From NCBI GenBank assembly GCA_036936605.1, contig JAUPFV010000005.1:191764958-191828957 (forward strand): a stretch of 64,000 nucleotides of DNA. The letters run 5' to 3'. Under the pieces are notes generated by a model. The model was not told where the DNA came from, ran no database searches, and saw only the letters and a program-made list of their open reading frames with translations. The stretch comes from Limnanthes douglasii subsp. nivea. Lineage: Eukaryota; Streptophyta; Magnoliopsida; Brassicales; Limnanthaceae. Shown one piece after another: positions 29,960-42,244 of the stretch (position 1 is the first letter of the stretch; each line of letters opens with the position of its first letter). Position numbers and translations under genes: made by a program.

Positions 29960-31520
29960 TCATAAACCACTCATACTATCGCATATTTGCGTTGTATATG
30001 TTCATATTCAGCACAACAGTGCATAATCACGCTGATACGACAGGTGAAAGATGAAGTGGGATTCAAAAAATAAACCTCATTTCATCTTTCAAAAGACCAA
30101 CACTAGCATGCCACAACTTATTTTGTATTTCCTTTTGTCAAATGTTTTTATTGGAAAAAAATTACGAGTTAAAAAATAACTAAAATATACCATTGTTTTT
30201 TATTTTTTGAGATCTATAAATATTCTTGTTTTGTTTTATTTGGACATCGAATTTTATTGAGTTTTTTTTTATTTATTTAGAATTTTTAAAACAGTTTTCG
30301 GAGTATTTTAGTAAGTTCAAAAAAACATTATACCATGATATGTAATTGTTTGAGATCTATAAATATAGACTTGGTTTTTTGATTTGGACACCAAAAAAAT
30401 TTGATCTTTCTAAAGTATGCAAAAAGACATTTTTTAGACTTTGTCTCCGAACTGGAAATCTCGTTTTAATTTAGTTTTTTCAAAACTATTTTCTTGATGT
30501 TTTATTGATTAAAAAAACATTATACTATTATTTTTATATTTTTGAGATCTATAAACGGAGACATGTTTATTTGATTTGGAGACCAAAATATTTTGAGCTT
30601 CTTTCCCCATTATTTCATTGGTTATAGTTTTTTCTTCTTATATTCATTTATCTTAATAGATCCTTAAAAATGTAAATTATTTACTCTACTAAAAATTGAA
30701 GTTTTTCGGAAATCAAACCAATTTTGTTTTTATATTTTAAATTTAAATAGATAATATATTATGTATTATTTTATCAAAATTATTTATTTAAATTTATAAT
30801 TTAAATTTATAATGATAATATATTATGTATTAATCTATTAAAAATATTTATATTAATATGTATAACTTTCATTTAAATATATATTAAATATGGTAGAATC
30901 GTGTGGAAGAGAGAGAAAAATTGTGGAGTACGCTAGGAGTTGAAATATGCTTTCTTTTGTGGAGCGGAGATTTTTGGAAACAAATGGGGATTATGTTAAT
31001 ATGGCACTGATATGACACACTTTTGGGAGATGAAATATCATCACTGATGTATGTGGTGTTAGGTGTATGACATATGCGATTTATCTTTTTATAAAATGCA
31101 TCATGTCACTAATCTATAATATATTTGTTATTTATTCTAAAACGCAGTTTTTCTTACAATTTTGTGCTTGTAAGAAAATATATTTTTATTTTTTTTATAA
31201 AAAATTTCATGGAAGGAAGAAATGCAAAAATACAGGGTAGTGAACTAATCGATAAAATCTGACACCGGTTGGGGGTAGTTTGAAGCCAATAGTTAGTGTT
31301 ACTTACTTTACAACGGTATCCTAAAACAGAGCAAAGAACTTTATGGGATTGTTTCCGTACCTGCAGAGGTAGGGAGTTTTTCGGTTACCTTTGTCGACAT
31401 GTTCCTAGAGAATGAAGAAATTCTTCAGTTGCCTCTGTCGCGGGGTATTGGGAATTAATCATAAAAAAATGGTACATCTCATCAATAATCGTCGGTCTTT
31501 ATAAAGGATAGACAATTACA
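29960..31520. other. Intergenic AT-rich DNA with a diverged three-unit repeat
   Basis: No gene recognised. Around 30150-30620 three diverged units each contain TTGAGATCTATAAA (30208, 30352, 30544), a TTTGGACACC-like word and an 'AAAAAACATTATAC' word, with a period of 145-190 bp. 31240-31450 is less AT-rich but has no coding signal I can identify. Confidence 0.45.
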
Positions 31521-31529
31521 TGTTTAACT

Positions 31530-34500
31530 TCTAGAAATGATATATACCCTACTATAATAATGATTATCAAGTTGGTGGTTTGTGAAATCCAACTCTATCA
31601 TAGGAGAATACTAATAATTTATGGAAGCAAGATGATATGGATATGTAAGAAAATAAGTCAAATCTAGAAAACACTTTCCATAAATTTATCGAATCTTCAA
31701 TCAAGGAAACAAACACGAAGAAGTCAAATCTATAAGACACTCTCAATAAATTTATCAAACCCTTAGAACTCAAGTTCAAGGAGCTTGTTTGAAGAACAAT
31801 GAACTTGGAGGTGTTGGTCCATAATCAAGGAGCTTGTTTGAAGAACATAAAAGTTCAAATTGGTGAAATGAAATCTACGATGACCATTAGAACTCAAGTA
31901 ACTTGGCTAGTAATGCAAAGAACAATCCATAACATCTGAATACAATTACATTAAGAAACGAGCGGTAAGTTAGTAAATAACTAAAGATGAATTTTGATCA
32001 AATTGATAAACAATAGTTGACAATAGTAAAATTGATCACGGAGATCCCGATTTTAATCACAATGATGTTTGATTGGATCGTGGTGAGGGTGTATGCATAA
32101 AATAATATCTTATGATCGTCATCTTAATCGTTGCGAGCTAAGGTCTGGCCACAAGCCAAGACGTAATCACGATCACACTGAGAAATAATACTATATGAGT
32201 ACATGCTAAAACTTTGATATCAATATATCATTCACCTATTTGCTAAAACAGATGATGAAGTACTCAAAGATCCTAAAATACATCCTCTCCAAGAAATGAA
32301 AATTTACAAACATCAAGATGAGAATGCTTACATTAGTATACGACACTTTGATTCAAAACATATTTCCATCGAAACCATCATATCCAAGGAAATTGTTAGG
32401 AGTATAAATACATTGCTGGGAATAAATTAGGTGGATAATATTCAATATCAAAAGAATCAGTCCTTCAATATGCAAACACAAGATCTCGATTAATGCAATT
32501 TATCAAAGGTGGTTGAATCCGGGCACGCAAAAAGTAGTCATAAAGATATGCTGAAATTATTACATGTATTATATACCCTATTACAAACAACATTTTGTTA
32601 AGTCCAATATAAGTTATTTCTAATAAAGGAGAATGACTGTGATCAAGAATGGTAAAAACAAATTAATACCAACAAAAAGCCACATAACGGAGAGTGTGTA
32701 GAGACTAAAGTATGCAAATCGTAATGATCACTTTTCACTTCCATTATTAAATAAAAATTTGGAATGATTAGTTGGTCACCTATTTTCTTTTTCTTCGATT
32801 GATAGTTCAGATACAATCAAAATTATATTGCTCCAGCAGAACATGAGAAGAATTCATTTGACTTGCCCTAGAGAACTTTCCTATATCGGAGAATATCATT
32901 TTTGTAAAATTTATTCACGTGAAGCAATTGCATTTCATATCCATAAAAAGTAAATGTAAAAGGTGAACGGATTCGGTTAGAATCATATTTTTGGAGGGAT
33001 TGTTGAAGAAAATCAAGTCTCAATCCATCTCCTAGTTCCAAACTAGCAATCCTACAAGTCGAGCTAACGATTTTAAATTAAATGTTGATTGGGAGGCAAT
33101 TCAATATGAATGATTTCATTTGTTTAACTTTATTTTTTAGTAGTTTTTTTATAAGAATAGAGAAGAAAAAAATGATGATGAAATTTTGAGAGTTCATCGC
33201 AACAAGGTTGTTAATAATCGTAACGAACTCATGAGATAAGTTATTTGACATCACTGTTTACTCTTGGTGTATAATATTCTCATGCTTTGATCCATTTTAT
33301 GTTATTAGTTGATATTTTATTTTCGTATGATTGTTCTATAGCGAGCATGGATGCAAAATAAATAAACTTCAACTTCTTTCCGCAAATCAACAAGATTCAA
33401 CCTAAAAAATCAGATATCATTGTTTTATTGTATTTTTTAAATATTAAAGATAATATTCTTCTTAAATGTGAGGTATATGGTTTGAAGTGTTTAGTTTAAT
33501 TGCATGAATTAAAATATGTCATAATCATCGAATATAGTATATTATATAGTTTAAGACCATGGAATCTTTACTTAACATAGCTAACTCATACTTAGCACTA
33601 AAAACAAATAATTCCATGCTTAGATTTCTATTTGATTAGGTATTTTATTTTATTTATGTCTAGAATTTATGAGAATAAATTACAAATGATTTTATTTTAG
33701 TAATCTTGTACATAGAAATTAATAGTTTAAAATAATATATTTGTTTTCTAAAAATTAGTTATCATATATGAAAAGATAAAAATAAAATGAAATCGAATAA
33801 AGACATTATCATATATTTTTATCGAGTCTCATGTCTAATCAACGTATAAATTTATGTAAATAATAAAATATTTATGTTAATTCTCTATTGTGACTTATTT
33901 AATTTTATAACCTAATTAGTTTAGGTTATTAAATCATTTTGGGGTGCTTCATCACCAAATTTTCTTACCCAACTATGAATAAAATTATTGATTAAACGTT
34001 CGTTAATGGATTAGTTAGAAAGGTTAAGAAAACTATAGATTGTATAAGTCACATAAAAATTTATTACATACATTAGGGTGCCTTATCACTTAATGACCTA
34101 GGCCAACTGAACTAAAATACGTTAAGTGTCAACGATTTTATTCCTAGTTATATGTGTTAATAACTAAAAAACTTAAAAAGTTAAATTATTTTGTTTATTA
34201 ATAAGAAGTGCCTCAGAAAATTTCAAGGAGAAGATTATGTAACGAAAACATATTAAAAATATTTATTCTTCAAATTTTGTCGGTAACAAGTGTTTAAGGG
34301 TTTTTAGCTTGGTGAAAATAGAAACTTTGGGTTTGTTTTATACCATACTACAATATTCCTTGATCATAATTATATATTGTGATACACATCAACAATCATA
34401 TAGCATCACAATAAACAAGAGAACAAGAAATAATGTCTTGGTCTCAAGATCAACAATTTTATTATTTTCCTATTCTTTCTCTTTATTTTTATGTTATGAT

Positions 34501-35165
34501 CATGTTTAGTTGTAACTAAACTTTTTTTTCTATAGTTATTGAACTTCTGTAAATATATTTTTATATGAATTAATTTTATGGTCTTTTTAGTTTAGTTTTT
34601 ATATTATTTTTCCCTTAGTTACGGGTCTACTTAAGTGATTATAGATCTAGGTTGAAACCAAGAGGTGATATTTTTTTTGAACTATATTAATAACCCCATT
34701 TTGAATGGGTAGTATAATACAGCTATGATATATTGAGATCTGAACTAGATTCTTAAATTATATGACCTAGTTGTATGAGGTAGAGGACTTGAGATATAAC
34801 CGCCAATACAAGAATGTTAATTGTTTGAGATCAAGGGATGATAACGGAAACCTCTAAGAAAATATGATTTTAAGGAATAGTATAATAACTTAACTAATAT
34901 TACTGTGAAAGTTTATGGTGAAACAAATTACATGTTCAATGACCTTAGATTATTTTGTTATTGATTGATTACTCTTTTATTTCCCTTTTAGTTTTATTTT
35001 AGTTTAATCATAAAACCTCAAAATATGATATTCTGATTAGATTTTAGATAGATTAAATAGTACATAGGTACATGAATATTTACTTGTAAGGACAAAAATA
35101 AATCATTCATTTAGGTTTTATATTAAACTCAGGTTTATAATACTCGTATTACTTAAGGATAATTG
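31530..35165 (+). mobile_element. Old Athila-like gypsy element E2, 5' end missing
   Basis: Same family as E1. A gag relic at 31540-31900 has a 'LKNNELGGVGP..QGACLKN' pattern and an adjacent IQIGQM-like block. An RT scrap near 32820-32915 reads YIAPAEHEKNSFDLP and then YRRI, matching the gypsy RT motif 'IAPEDQEKT.FTCPfGTfaYrRMPFG'. GATTGGGAGGCAATTCA stands at 33085 and an AAGATAATATTC...AAATGTGAGG phrase at 33445. A 3' LTR follows at about 34280-35160. No 5' LTR was found; the left end merges into unassigned DNA near 31530. Very old and non-functional. Confidence 0.5.
34280..35165 (+). repeat. 3' LTR of E2 (approximate limits)
   Basis: Diverged relative of the E1 LTRs: GATCTAGGTTGAAACCAAGAGG at its core, then TGACCTAGTTGTATGAGG, GAGATATAACCGCCAATAC and GATCAAGGGATGATAACGG, in the same order as E1. 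Confidence 0.5.
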
Positions 35166-35329
35166 TACATTTTTAATTTACCACATAAACCACTCAAAAA
35201 ATCAGGAAGCACTTGTCAAAAGATCTAGAAATAAAACAGTTCTAGGCAGCCAACCTTACTATGAGAATGTATACCTCTTTGATTGTGTGTATTAGGTCTG
35301 TGAAGATAAGATATACTAGCTGGGTGGGG
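35166..35329. other. Short unassigned spacer
   Basis: AT-rich, no recognisable feature. Confidence 0.3.
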
Positions 35330-38300
35330 GCTCCCTTGGATCAGCTATAATGTCTAAGTTAAATGGGGTATCGGTTAATTCTTAGTTTTGCTAAACAAAA
35401 TAAATAACATGGTATTTTATAGTATTGCACTAAATACCATGGATTCTACGGTTTTGTTCATTGATAACGGATTTTTTCATTGATAATATAGTATATGAGT
35501 TTATATATTGTACACATGATAGTGTGTATTTGATTGAGCCATGATTGTCAAAGGATAACATTGTATGACAGTGGACCATATTTTCTTTTTTATTATTCAC
35601 ATCCAAAGGGAGATATATTATAATAAATCGACGATCACGGGTTTTTTGGTTCCATTAAACCCTTCAGGACTCTTTGAGAGGATGAGAGAGGTATTATGCC
35701 TCAAATTTTATAAAAGATTGTTTTTAAAAGGAAAACACGTAACGCATCTTCTGTCAATCAAGATTCTTCTAACTATAACTCATGTGATTTTGGTGGTTAT
35801 GATTATTGTATTCTTATGGATCCCTACTATCTCTTCAAGTATTCATCATCACAAGTTATAGTATGGAAGTGTGCAGTAGAGATTAGATGGAATATGTTTA
35901 ATTTGTTGGACCTCAAGGTTAGCGATATGACTTTTTTCGAGAAGACATAATGTATCATTTGTGGGTTAACTCTCCATCAATCATTCCTACTATTGCATGT
36001 TTTGATCGAGATCAAAGTATTTATTGTATGCTTCATATAACTTTATGGCTCTGTCTACCGCTAGCGATGTAGGTTCAGGTGATGTCGGGAGGGGCTCAGC
36101 CATAGAAATTGGAAGTTGATTAGTTTGATTTTATTTAGAAGTATGAGGGGTTTGGCCCTAAAAAAACTAAGGAGCTTGTTATTTTTGATAAGGTTTTGAA
36201 TCTTATATTTCAAGTCTTTACACTCTCGGGTGTGGTCACCAACGTTTTTTTTAGTTTTACATGTATTGTTAGGAAATATGGAATCCTTTGAGGTCCATAT
36301 ATTTTCTCGAATATTTCGGAACCATACTGAATCTATAGCTCTGTCATATTATGTCTATTACTTCGATGAGCTTACTATTTTAGGTATTCGAAACCCATGT
36401 TTGTTGAGAGTTTTAGCCTCTAACGCGTATTCTATTATCGTTATGTGATATTTATTTTGAAATGAACATCTTTACTGAGACGGTTCAGCAACATGTTTAT
36501 TCATTGAAACAGAGCCACGAGAAAAGTCTCGGGTTGCACATAGGTTAGATGGTATGAAGAATAGGTGTTCTACTGTCCTGACATTATTTCTTGCATGGTA
36601 TGTTTCACTTTTATTTACTACTCTACATAGGCTAGAAGTTGTCTAATGGTAAGAGACTTATATTTCATGATATCTTTACCCAATATGCCAGGGAGGATAC
36701 ATTTTCAGTACGCTATGCATGCTACTAAATCATGGTACATTTTAATGTTGTTTAAAGTTTAGAAAGAACTCTTGATATAATTGTGCACGCTCTCATTCAG
36801 TTTCTGCTTGTAGTGGATTATGCAATCCCCACCTTTGTGGATTTCCAAATACCCAATGAATTTAGGTCAGAATGCGGTGCATTGACCTTAGAATGTATAT
36901 TAATTCTAGAGGCAATGATTTGAATCATGTTAGTGTCCTAACTCAGTATATCATAGAGAAATATTGTCATAGGAATTTGTCATCTCTATTGATCCCCAAC
37001 ATCTTATTTTGAAATTATTTTATTTGATGCCCTCGGTCGCTTCTTTCAATTTATTTGTCTATTTTTTTACAAAATGATTTTTTAGAGTATATCATCTACC
37101 AATATTTATAAAGCTAACAGAGACGCGCTATAATGTATTTTAAATCCCCTCCTCCACATTCCAACTATTTGTTTATATGTGCTCATTACATCTATAACGT
37201 CTAAGCTAAGTAGGGTCCTGGTAAATTTTTATTTTTGTAGAGAAAAAGAAATGATATACTTTGCTTTGGCAACCCACTGACTATCGCGAATTACGCATAT
37301 TTTTTCTTGACAATATAGTATATGCATTGATACATACTAGACATGATACTGTACATTTTTTTATCCATGGTCGATGAATAATATCATTTTATGATGATGG
37401 ACTGTCTACTATCACGGGGTATTGTATTTTCTTTTCACATTCTCCTCGTTATAAGGATACATTTAATCCTAGCTCATCAAGTACTAGAATCTCGAGTTCA
37501 TTAAATCTCGTTAAAATTTCTTGAAAGGGTGAGAGAGGTTTTATGCCTCAAATACAATCAAAGGTCTTTTTAAAAAATATATTTTTCATATATTTATGTA
37601 TCAATCATAATTCTTCTGACTTCATCTCCTATAATTTTAGGGGTGATGATTATTGCATCCTTATGGTACCTTACTACCCATTTAAGTCATCATCATCGAA
37701 AATGATATGAGGGAAAAGTGCAGTATAGGTGAACTGATATTTGTTTGATTTTTCGAACCTCAAAATGTGTAATGTGATCTTTTTTAGAAGATAAGGTGAT
37801 TCATGCATGGGTGTCCTATCCAAATATTATTTTTATTAAATGCATGTTTGGATCAAAATCCACGTATTTGTTGTATGTTGCGTATAATATCATGGCTTTG
37901 TTTGCTAGTAGTGATGCACCTCTAGGTAATGTTGGAGGGGGCTCGATCATGGATGTCGGTTGATTGGTTTGATTTTGTTTAGAATTATGAGGGGCTTGGC
38001 CCTGAATAAAATCAAAGAGCCTTTCATCTTTGATAATATTCTGAAAATCATCTTTCATAGCCCTACACTCTTGATTGTGGTGGTCAATATCGTTATAATA
38101 TTTACATAATTTGGTAAAAAAATTGGAATCATTTGAGGTGTATATTTTCTCAAGTTTTGGAACCGATCCAAATATTTAGCTATTTTATAAATCGTGTTTA
38201 TGTCGTCTGTGAGGTTATTATATTGGGTAGTTGAACCCTTGTGTTGTTAAGAGTCTTAGCCTCTCAGGTGTCTTCTATTATCATTTGGTGAAATTTTGTT

Positions 38301-38920
38301 TTAAAAATAAGATCGTTATTAAGACGTTTGACAACATATTTTCCTGATTGAATCAAGGCCATATGAAGAGTCTGTGGTTTCACATAAGTCATATGGTATA
38401 AAGAAAAGATGTTCAACATTTCTCACATTCTTGTTAGCATGGTCAATTTTACATTTATTTATTATTTTCTACATATGCTAGAAGTTGTCTTGAGGTAAGA
38501 GTCTTACATATTATGTTGTTTTTTATCAACATTGTAGTGAGGATATATTATCGGTACATTATGCATGCCACCATATCATGTATTTCTGGATAAAACTCTT
38601 AATATAATCATGTATACCTTCATTCATTTCATTCTTACATTATATTATCTAATTTACGCATTTGTGGATTATATTGTTCCAATAAGTTGATCGTGGAATG
38701 CGGTCTAGTGAGCTTAGAATGCATGAATAAATCTTGTAGGTAATAGTTCGAATCATGTTAGTGTGCTACCTTGGAATGTTGTGGAAAAATCTTGCCATAG
38801 GAAGTTTTCATCTTAGTCCATCCCCAACATTTCATTTTAAAACTATTTGATGTTATGCTTGTGGTCTTTTGTTCCATCTTATTTTTCAATTTTTTACTGA
38901 TTTAATTCTTATGGTAGATT
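35330..38920 (-). repeat. Two diverged tandem units (~1.85 kb) of a gypsy gag region
   Basis: Unit 1 (about 35330-37150) and unit 2 (about 37185-38920) are collinear over their whole length. Shared words include GAGAGAGGT.TTATGCCTCAAA and TGATGATTATTGCATCCTTATGG or its variants. On the minus strand both units encode the zinc-knuckle neighbourhood of a Tat-like gag. Unit 1 has GDHTRECKDLKYKIQNLI near 36220 and unit 2 has ECRAMKDDFQNIIKDERLF near 38050; Tat-B gag has the comparable HHDIGHNTEYFIALKQEVQN. Both are full of stops. The source element is older than and inverted relative to Tat-B. The duplication mechanism is unknown. Confidence 0.6.
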
Positions 38921-39591
38921 ATGGACGTTCTTATTTTTATGGTGATCTTTGCTCATGGGTCAAATTTGTTATGTATTATATCAGGTTACAAGGTAATAAA
39001 TACATTAACTACATCATAAATGGTCATTAACTCATCATTTGACTAGGTCTAATTACATACGATGTTGTTTAAGCGTTTACTATTATTTTTTATAAGCGAA
39101 GGTCCACTTTAAGTTACAATTCTAACATTTATCAATGATAGTCAAACAAAAAAGGGAATTATAGACATATAAGTCTGAGATATTAGTATGTTAGGAAATT
39201 ATTCGATATGAAAATCATATATGTCTCATAAATGTGTTCTAGTGATAATTTAGATATATTGTTTTGCCAAACTATTATCTTGATAATTGATAAACTTGAC
39301 ATCTAGAATTATGTGACTAAAATTCTTCAGATGTCTGGAAAATCAATCTAATATGATGACTATAGTGAATGTCAATACATTAAATTTAGCAGTAGGTAAC
39401 AATAAATCATTAGGTAAAATGTTCAACGTGTAAAATGACATCAATATTAGATGTATGGTAATGATTGTTGTTATCATAGAGAGATAAATTCAAAAAACTT
39501 TTAATATCATGCAGTCTATGTGTGACATATGTTTCCAAATATAACAAAAACATCGTTAAAGGTGTACCTATGATAATTTGAGGATAGTGTC
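38921..39591. other. Unassigned AT-rich interval
   Basis: No coding or repeat structure recognised apart from short AT words. Confidence 0.3.
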
Positions 39592-39621
39592 GCCTCTCAG
39601 GTGTCTTCTATTATCATTTGG
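39592..39621. repeat. 30-bp exact copy of 38259-38288 abutting Tat-B
   Basis: The word beginning GCCTCTCAGGTGTCTTCTAT and ending CATTTGG is identical at both places while the surrounding bases differ. The right end of this copy meets the presumed left end of Tat-B. It could be templated filler copied during break repair. Confidence 0.7.
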
Positions 39622-39863
39622 CGATAAATAAATATTTTGACTATAGTGAAAACCGATTCTGTTTCATAAGTTTGACCCGAAAGCCCATGTGGCCCATAAT
39701 TAAGGGTATAAATACCCAACCACTTGCATTAATGAAGGTAATGAACATTTAATACAATTAGGCAGCTTAAATATCTCATTACAAAACACCCAAACATTAA
39801 ATACCTTTGAAACACCATAAAACACCTCACAAAATTACCCTCAGTAAAAAATAATCCACACCA
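39622..39863 (+). repeat. 5' LTR of Tat-B, internally deleted
   Basis: From 39661 (GTTTCATAAGTTTGACC) to CACACCA at 39863 it matches the 3' LTR closely. The 39 bp before that (CGATAAAT...ATATTTTGACTATAG...AAACCG) resembles the first part of the LTR, so roughly 115 bp in the middle appear deleted. The alternative is simple truncation at 39661. Confidence 0.65.
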
Positions 39864-39865
39864 AA

Positions 39866-39883
39866 TTGGCGACCATAGTGGGA
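39866..39883 (+). promoter_or_regulatory. Primer-binding site of Tat-B
   Basis: TTGGCGACCATAGTGGGA follows the LTR after two bases. The TGGCGAC...GGGG pattern resembles the arginine-tRNA-type sites of Tat/Ogre-like elements. The tRNA assignment is from memory of the pattern, not an alignment. Confidence 0.6.
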
Positions 39884-39889
39884 GGAGAA

Positions 39890-41490
39890 AGTGCCTGAAT
39901 CTAGCATTCCAGACCATCAAGAAAAACCAGTTCGGATGAATCCGGACGAGTAGGCAGTACCACCAACTTTGGCAGAAGTGGTGAGAGAAAATGATGAATA
40001 TACGATTGAAGAGCGAGATAGATTGAAATCTGAGATATAAGCCTTGAGGGCTGCTAAAAGAGTGGAGATGGGCTTAAAAGAAAAATCAAAAGTATCAGCC
40101 GTTCACCACACTGACAATCCAAGGGAGCATGACCCATCGGCAAAGACCCATATAAGTACTAAAAATACTCATGCTAGCTCAAAGAAGTTTCACCGGTCTA
40201 AACCGGTGGAGAGCTCAGATTCAGATTTAGAATCTTATAACAGCTTCTCGAACGAAGATGGATTTGAGGAGTCGCTGTCATCCAGCAGTGATGAAGGCCG
40301 TTCTAAAAAGAAGCAGAAGTTTGTCAAAAAGTATTCAAGAAAGAGAGACAGACATGGAAGGTTGAAAAGGCATCTAGGAAAAGGGTCATCTCATGGTCAC
40401 AGACATGGCCGGAGACATGTAGACCGACTGTTGATGGATCCTTTCGCCTTTCATGATGAACCAGGTATCTTTGCAACTCCCAGTGAAGAAACTATGTTTA
40501 GTCATGGCAGGAATCGGAGACAATCTCCATTGTCTTCCAAGATACTATCCGGAAACCTTCCTAAGAGGTTTGACAGTACAAAGATGGAAAATACGATGGG
40601 ATTAAAGATCCAGATAATCATCTGGAGTAATTCAAAAACTTTATGATGAATTTTGACGATGATGATAAGTTGATTTGTAGAGCGTCCTCTCAGTCTTTTA
40701 CGGGGAGTGCTCTGAAGTGGTATAATAGTATGCCACAGGGCTGCATTAGAAATTTTGCTACTTTTTGAGTGGCCTTCCGGAGGCAGTTCGTTGGAAGTAA
40801 GGAAGTGAAGGGCAATTGAGACACTATTATACATTGTGCCTAAGAGCCAAATGAATCCTTGAAAGAATATATAAGTCGCTTTGTGAACACCAAAAATGGA
40901 TTAGCTGATTGCTTTGAACAAGTAGCAATATCTTTTCTAAGACAGGGTTTGAACCCTGGTAATTTGGTTGATTCAGTAACTAGAAAGAAGGCCATGACGT
41001 GGGGCGGTTTATTGAATCAAGTGGGGAAACAAATCAATGTAGATGAAACGAAGAAGACCAGGGTGCATAGGCAGGTGAGAACGGCCGCAGCTGCACCAAA
41101 CCAGAACCATAATCAGTCCTGGTACAAGGCTAAGGAAGCCGGACAGGGTCCTAGCAGGGCCAAGGCTCAATCCTACCCAGCACCAGCTCAGAGCCAACAA
41201 TCTAGAAATAAGGGAGGGCCTTGGGTTCAACCGGAGTGGTTTGCCAAGTTGAAAGAGAATGTGTCAACCGTCTATAACAAAACTAAAGACGAAGTACATT
41301 TCAGGAAGCCAATTGCGCTTTAATCTCCCAGGGAAAGTCGAAATAATTGTTTCTACCAATACCATCATGATATTGGTCATAATACAGAATATTTCATCGC
41401 CTTGAAGCAAGAGGTGCAAAATTTGATTGAAAGAGGAAAGTTGGGTGTTTATGTTATAACAAGAAGTGGAAATAGGTCTGATAATTCTCA
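39890..41490 (+). pseudogene. Tat-B gag
   Basis: An N-terminal coiled, charged region (EERDRLKSEI, then a stop at 40037) leads into an open stretch from 40044. That stretch is rich in Ser, Asp and basic residues (SSDSDLESYNS, KKKQKFVKKYSRKRDRHGR). A capsid domain of the retrotransposon gag type spans about 40570-40960: FKNFMMNFDDDDKLICR, SQSFTGSALKWYNSMP, and ESLKEYISRF. A knuckle-like zone near 41340-41420 reads CFYQYHHDIGHNTEYFIALK, where the last Cys expected after the GH is Phe. Frameshift near 40590 and stops near 40628, 40767 and 40842 inactivate it. Confidence 0.8.
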
Positions 41491-41499
41491 TCGGAATGG

Positions 41500-42182
41500 C
41501 CCAACAAACAACGCAGGGACATCAGCTCCGGATGGGGCTATGGTGATAATTGAAAGATTCGATGTGGAGTCAGAGTATTTGGATCATGATCCAACCCGGA
41601 ATAAGGAGGGCGTTATCACAGAACACAGCAAGACGGTGTCTGGGCTCATCAGCTTTTTTGAGTCACTTACCATATTTGGGGGGGACACCATGACTGCACC
41701 GACTGCTTCTTCAAGGAAAAGGCATGTTCATACCTTGGCTACTCAACTGGAAGGAGGCATGACTTCCTTTCAATCGCAAATTCCTTTTCCCTTCATTGTT
41801 TTTGATGAAGATGATTTGAGGGACATAGTTGGTCCCCATGAAGATGTTGTGGTGATAGGAGCATCCACTGGAGGCAATGGCATTAGATGAATTTTGGTGG
41901 ACACCAGAAGTTCAGACAATATCTTCTTTTTAACTTCTTATAAACAAATGAAGAATTCAGCAGTGATTCAGCGTTCGAACAGGTCAATTGTGGGTTTCAC
42001 TGGAAGCTCAACGAATGTAATCGGGGAGTTTGAGGAGGAGGTTTTTTTGGGCAAGGGCCCTTTTAAGAAGATGGTCAGAGTACTTTTCATTGTGGTGGAT
42101 TGTCCTACATGCTACAATTCCATTTTGGGAAGGTTTTGGCTCTCCAGGATGCATGTTGTGGCTCCAATAGTCCACCAATGAT
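41500..42182 (+). pseudogene. Tat-B aspartic protease
   Basis: The active-site loop at about 41894 reads LVDTRSSDNIFF where gypsy proteases have VDTGSSADILF: the essential Gly after DT is Arg. A C-terminal part YNSILGRFWLSRMHVVAP matches the 'yN.ilGRp.L....a..S' block. The frame is broken by TGA at 41888. Cleavage of the polyprotein would be lost. Confidence 0.75.
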
Positions 42183-42244
42183 TAAAATACGCTATGCAAG
42201 GACAAGTGGGAATTTTCTAGAAGTAGTCAAAAGATAGCAAGGGA

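Larger units (their letters stand above)
24830..29960 (+). mobile_element. Old Athila-like gypsy element E1 with internal deletion
   Basis: Two diverged direct repeats of about 1.2 kb (about 24830-26105 and 28630-29957) share long words such as GGTTATGCTCACTAGGAGC and TTGTTCTAAGGTTATTAAAC, and both end in CTCTAAAA/C-TACAACG. The interior holds a gag C-terminal relic and the tract GATTGGGAGGCAACCCA (27369 onward). It also has a 'TTGAGGACAATATT...AAGTGTGGGTAG' phrase that Athila-type elements carry near their 3' end. Protease, RT and integrase are absent, so this is a deletion derivative. Exact LTR ends and TSD could not be fixed. Lineage call is by resemblance. Confidence 0.55.

Noticed and set aside
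36230..36448. Plus-strand frame of 72 codons
   Set aside because: Opposite strand of the decayed gypsy gag unit; no conserved motif.
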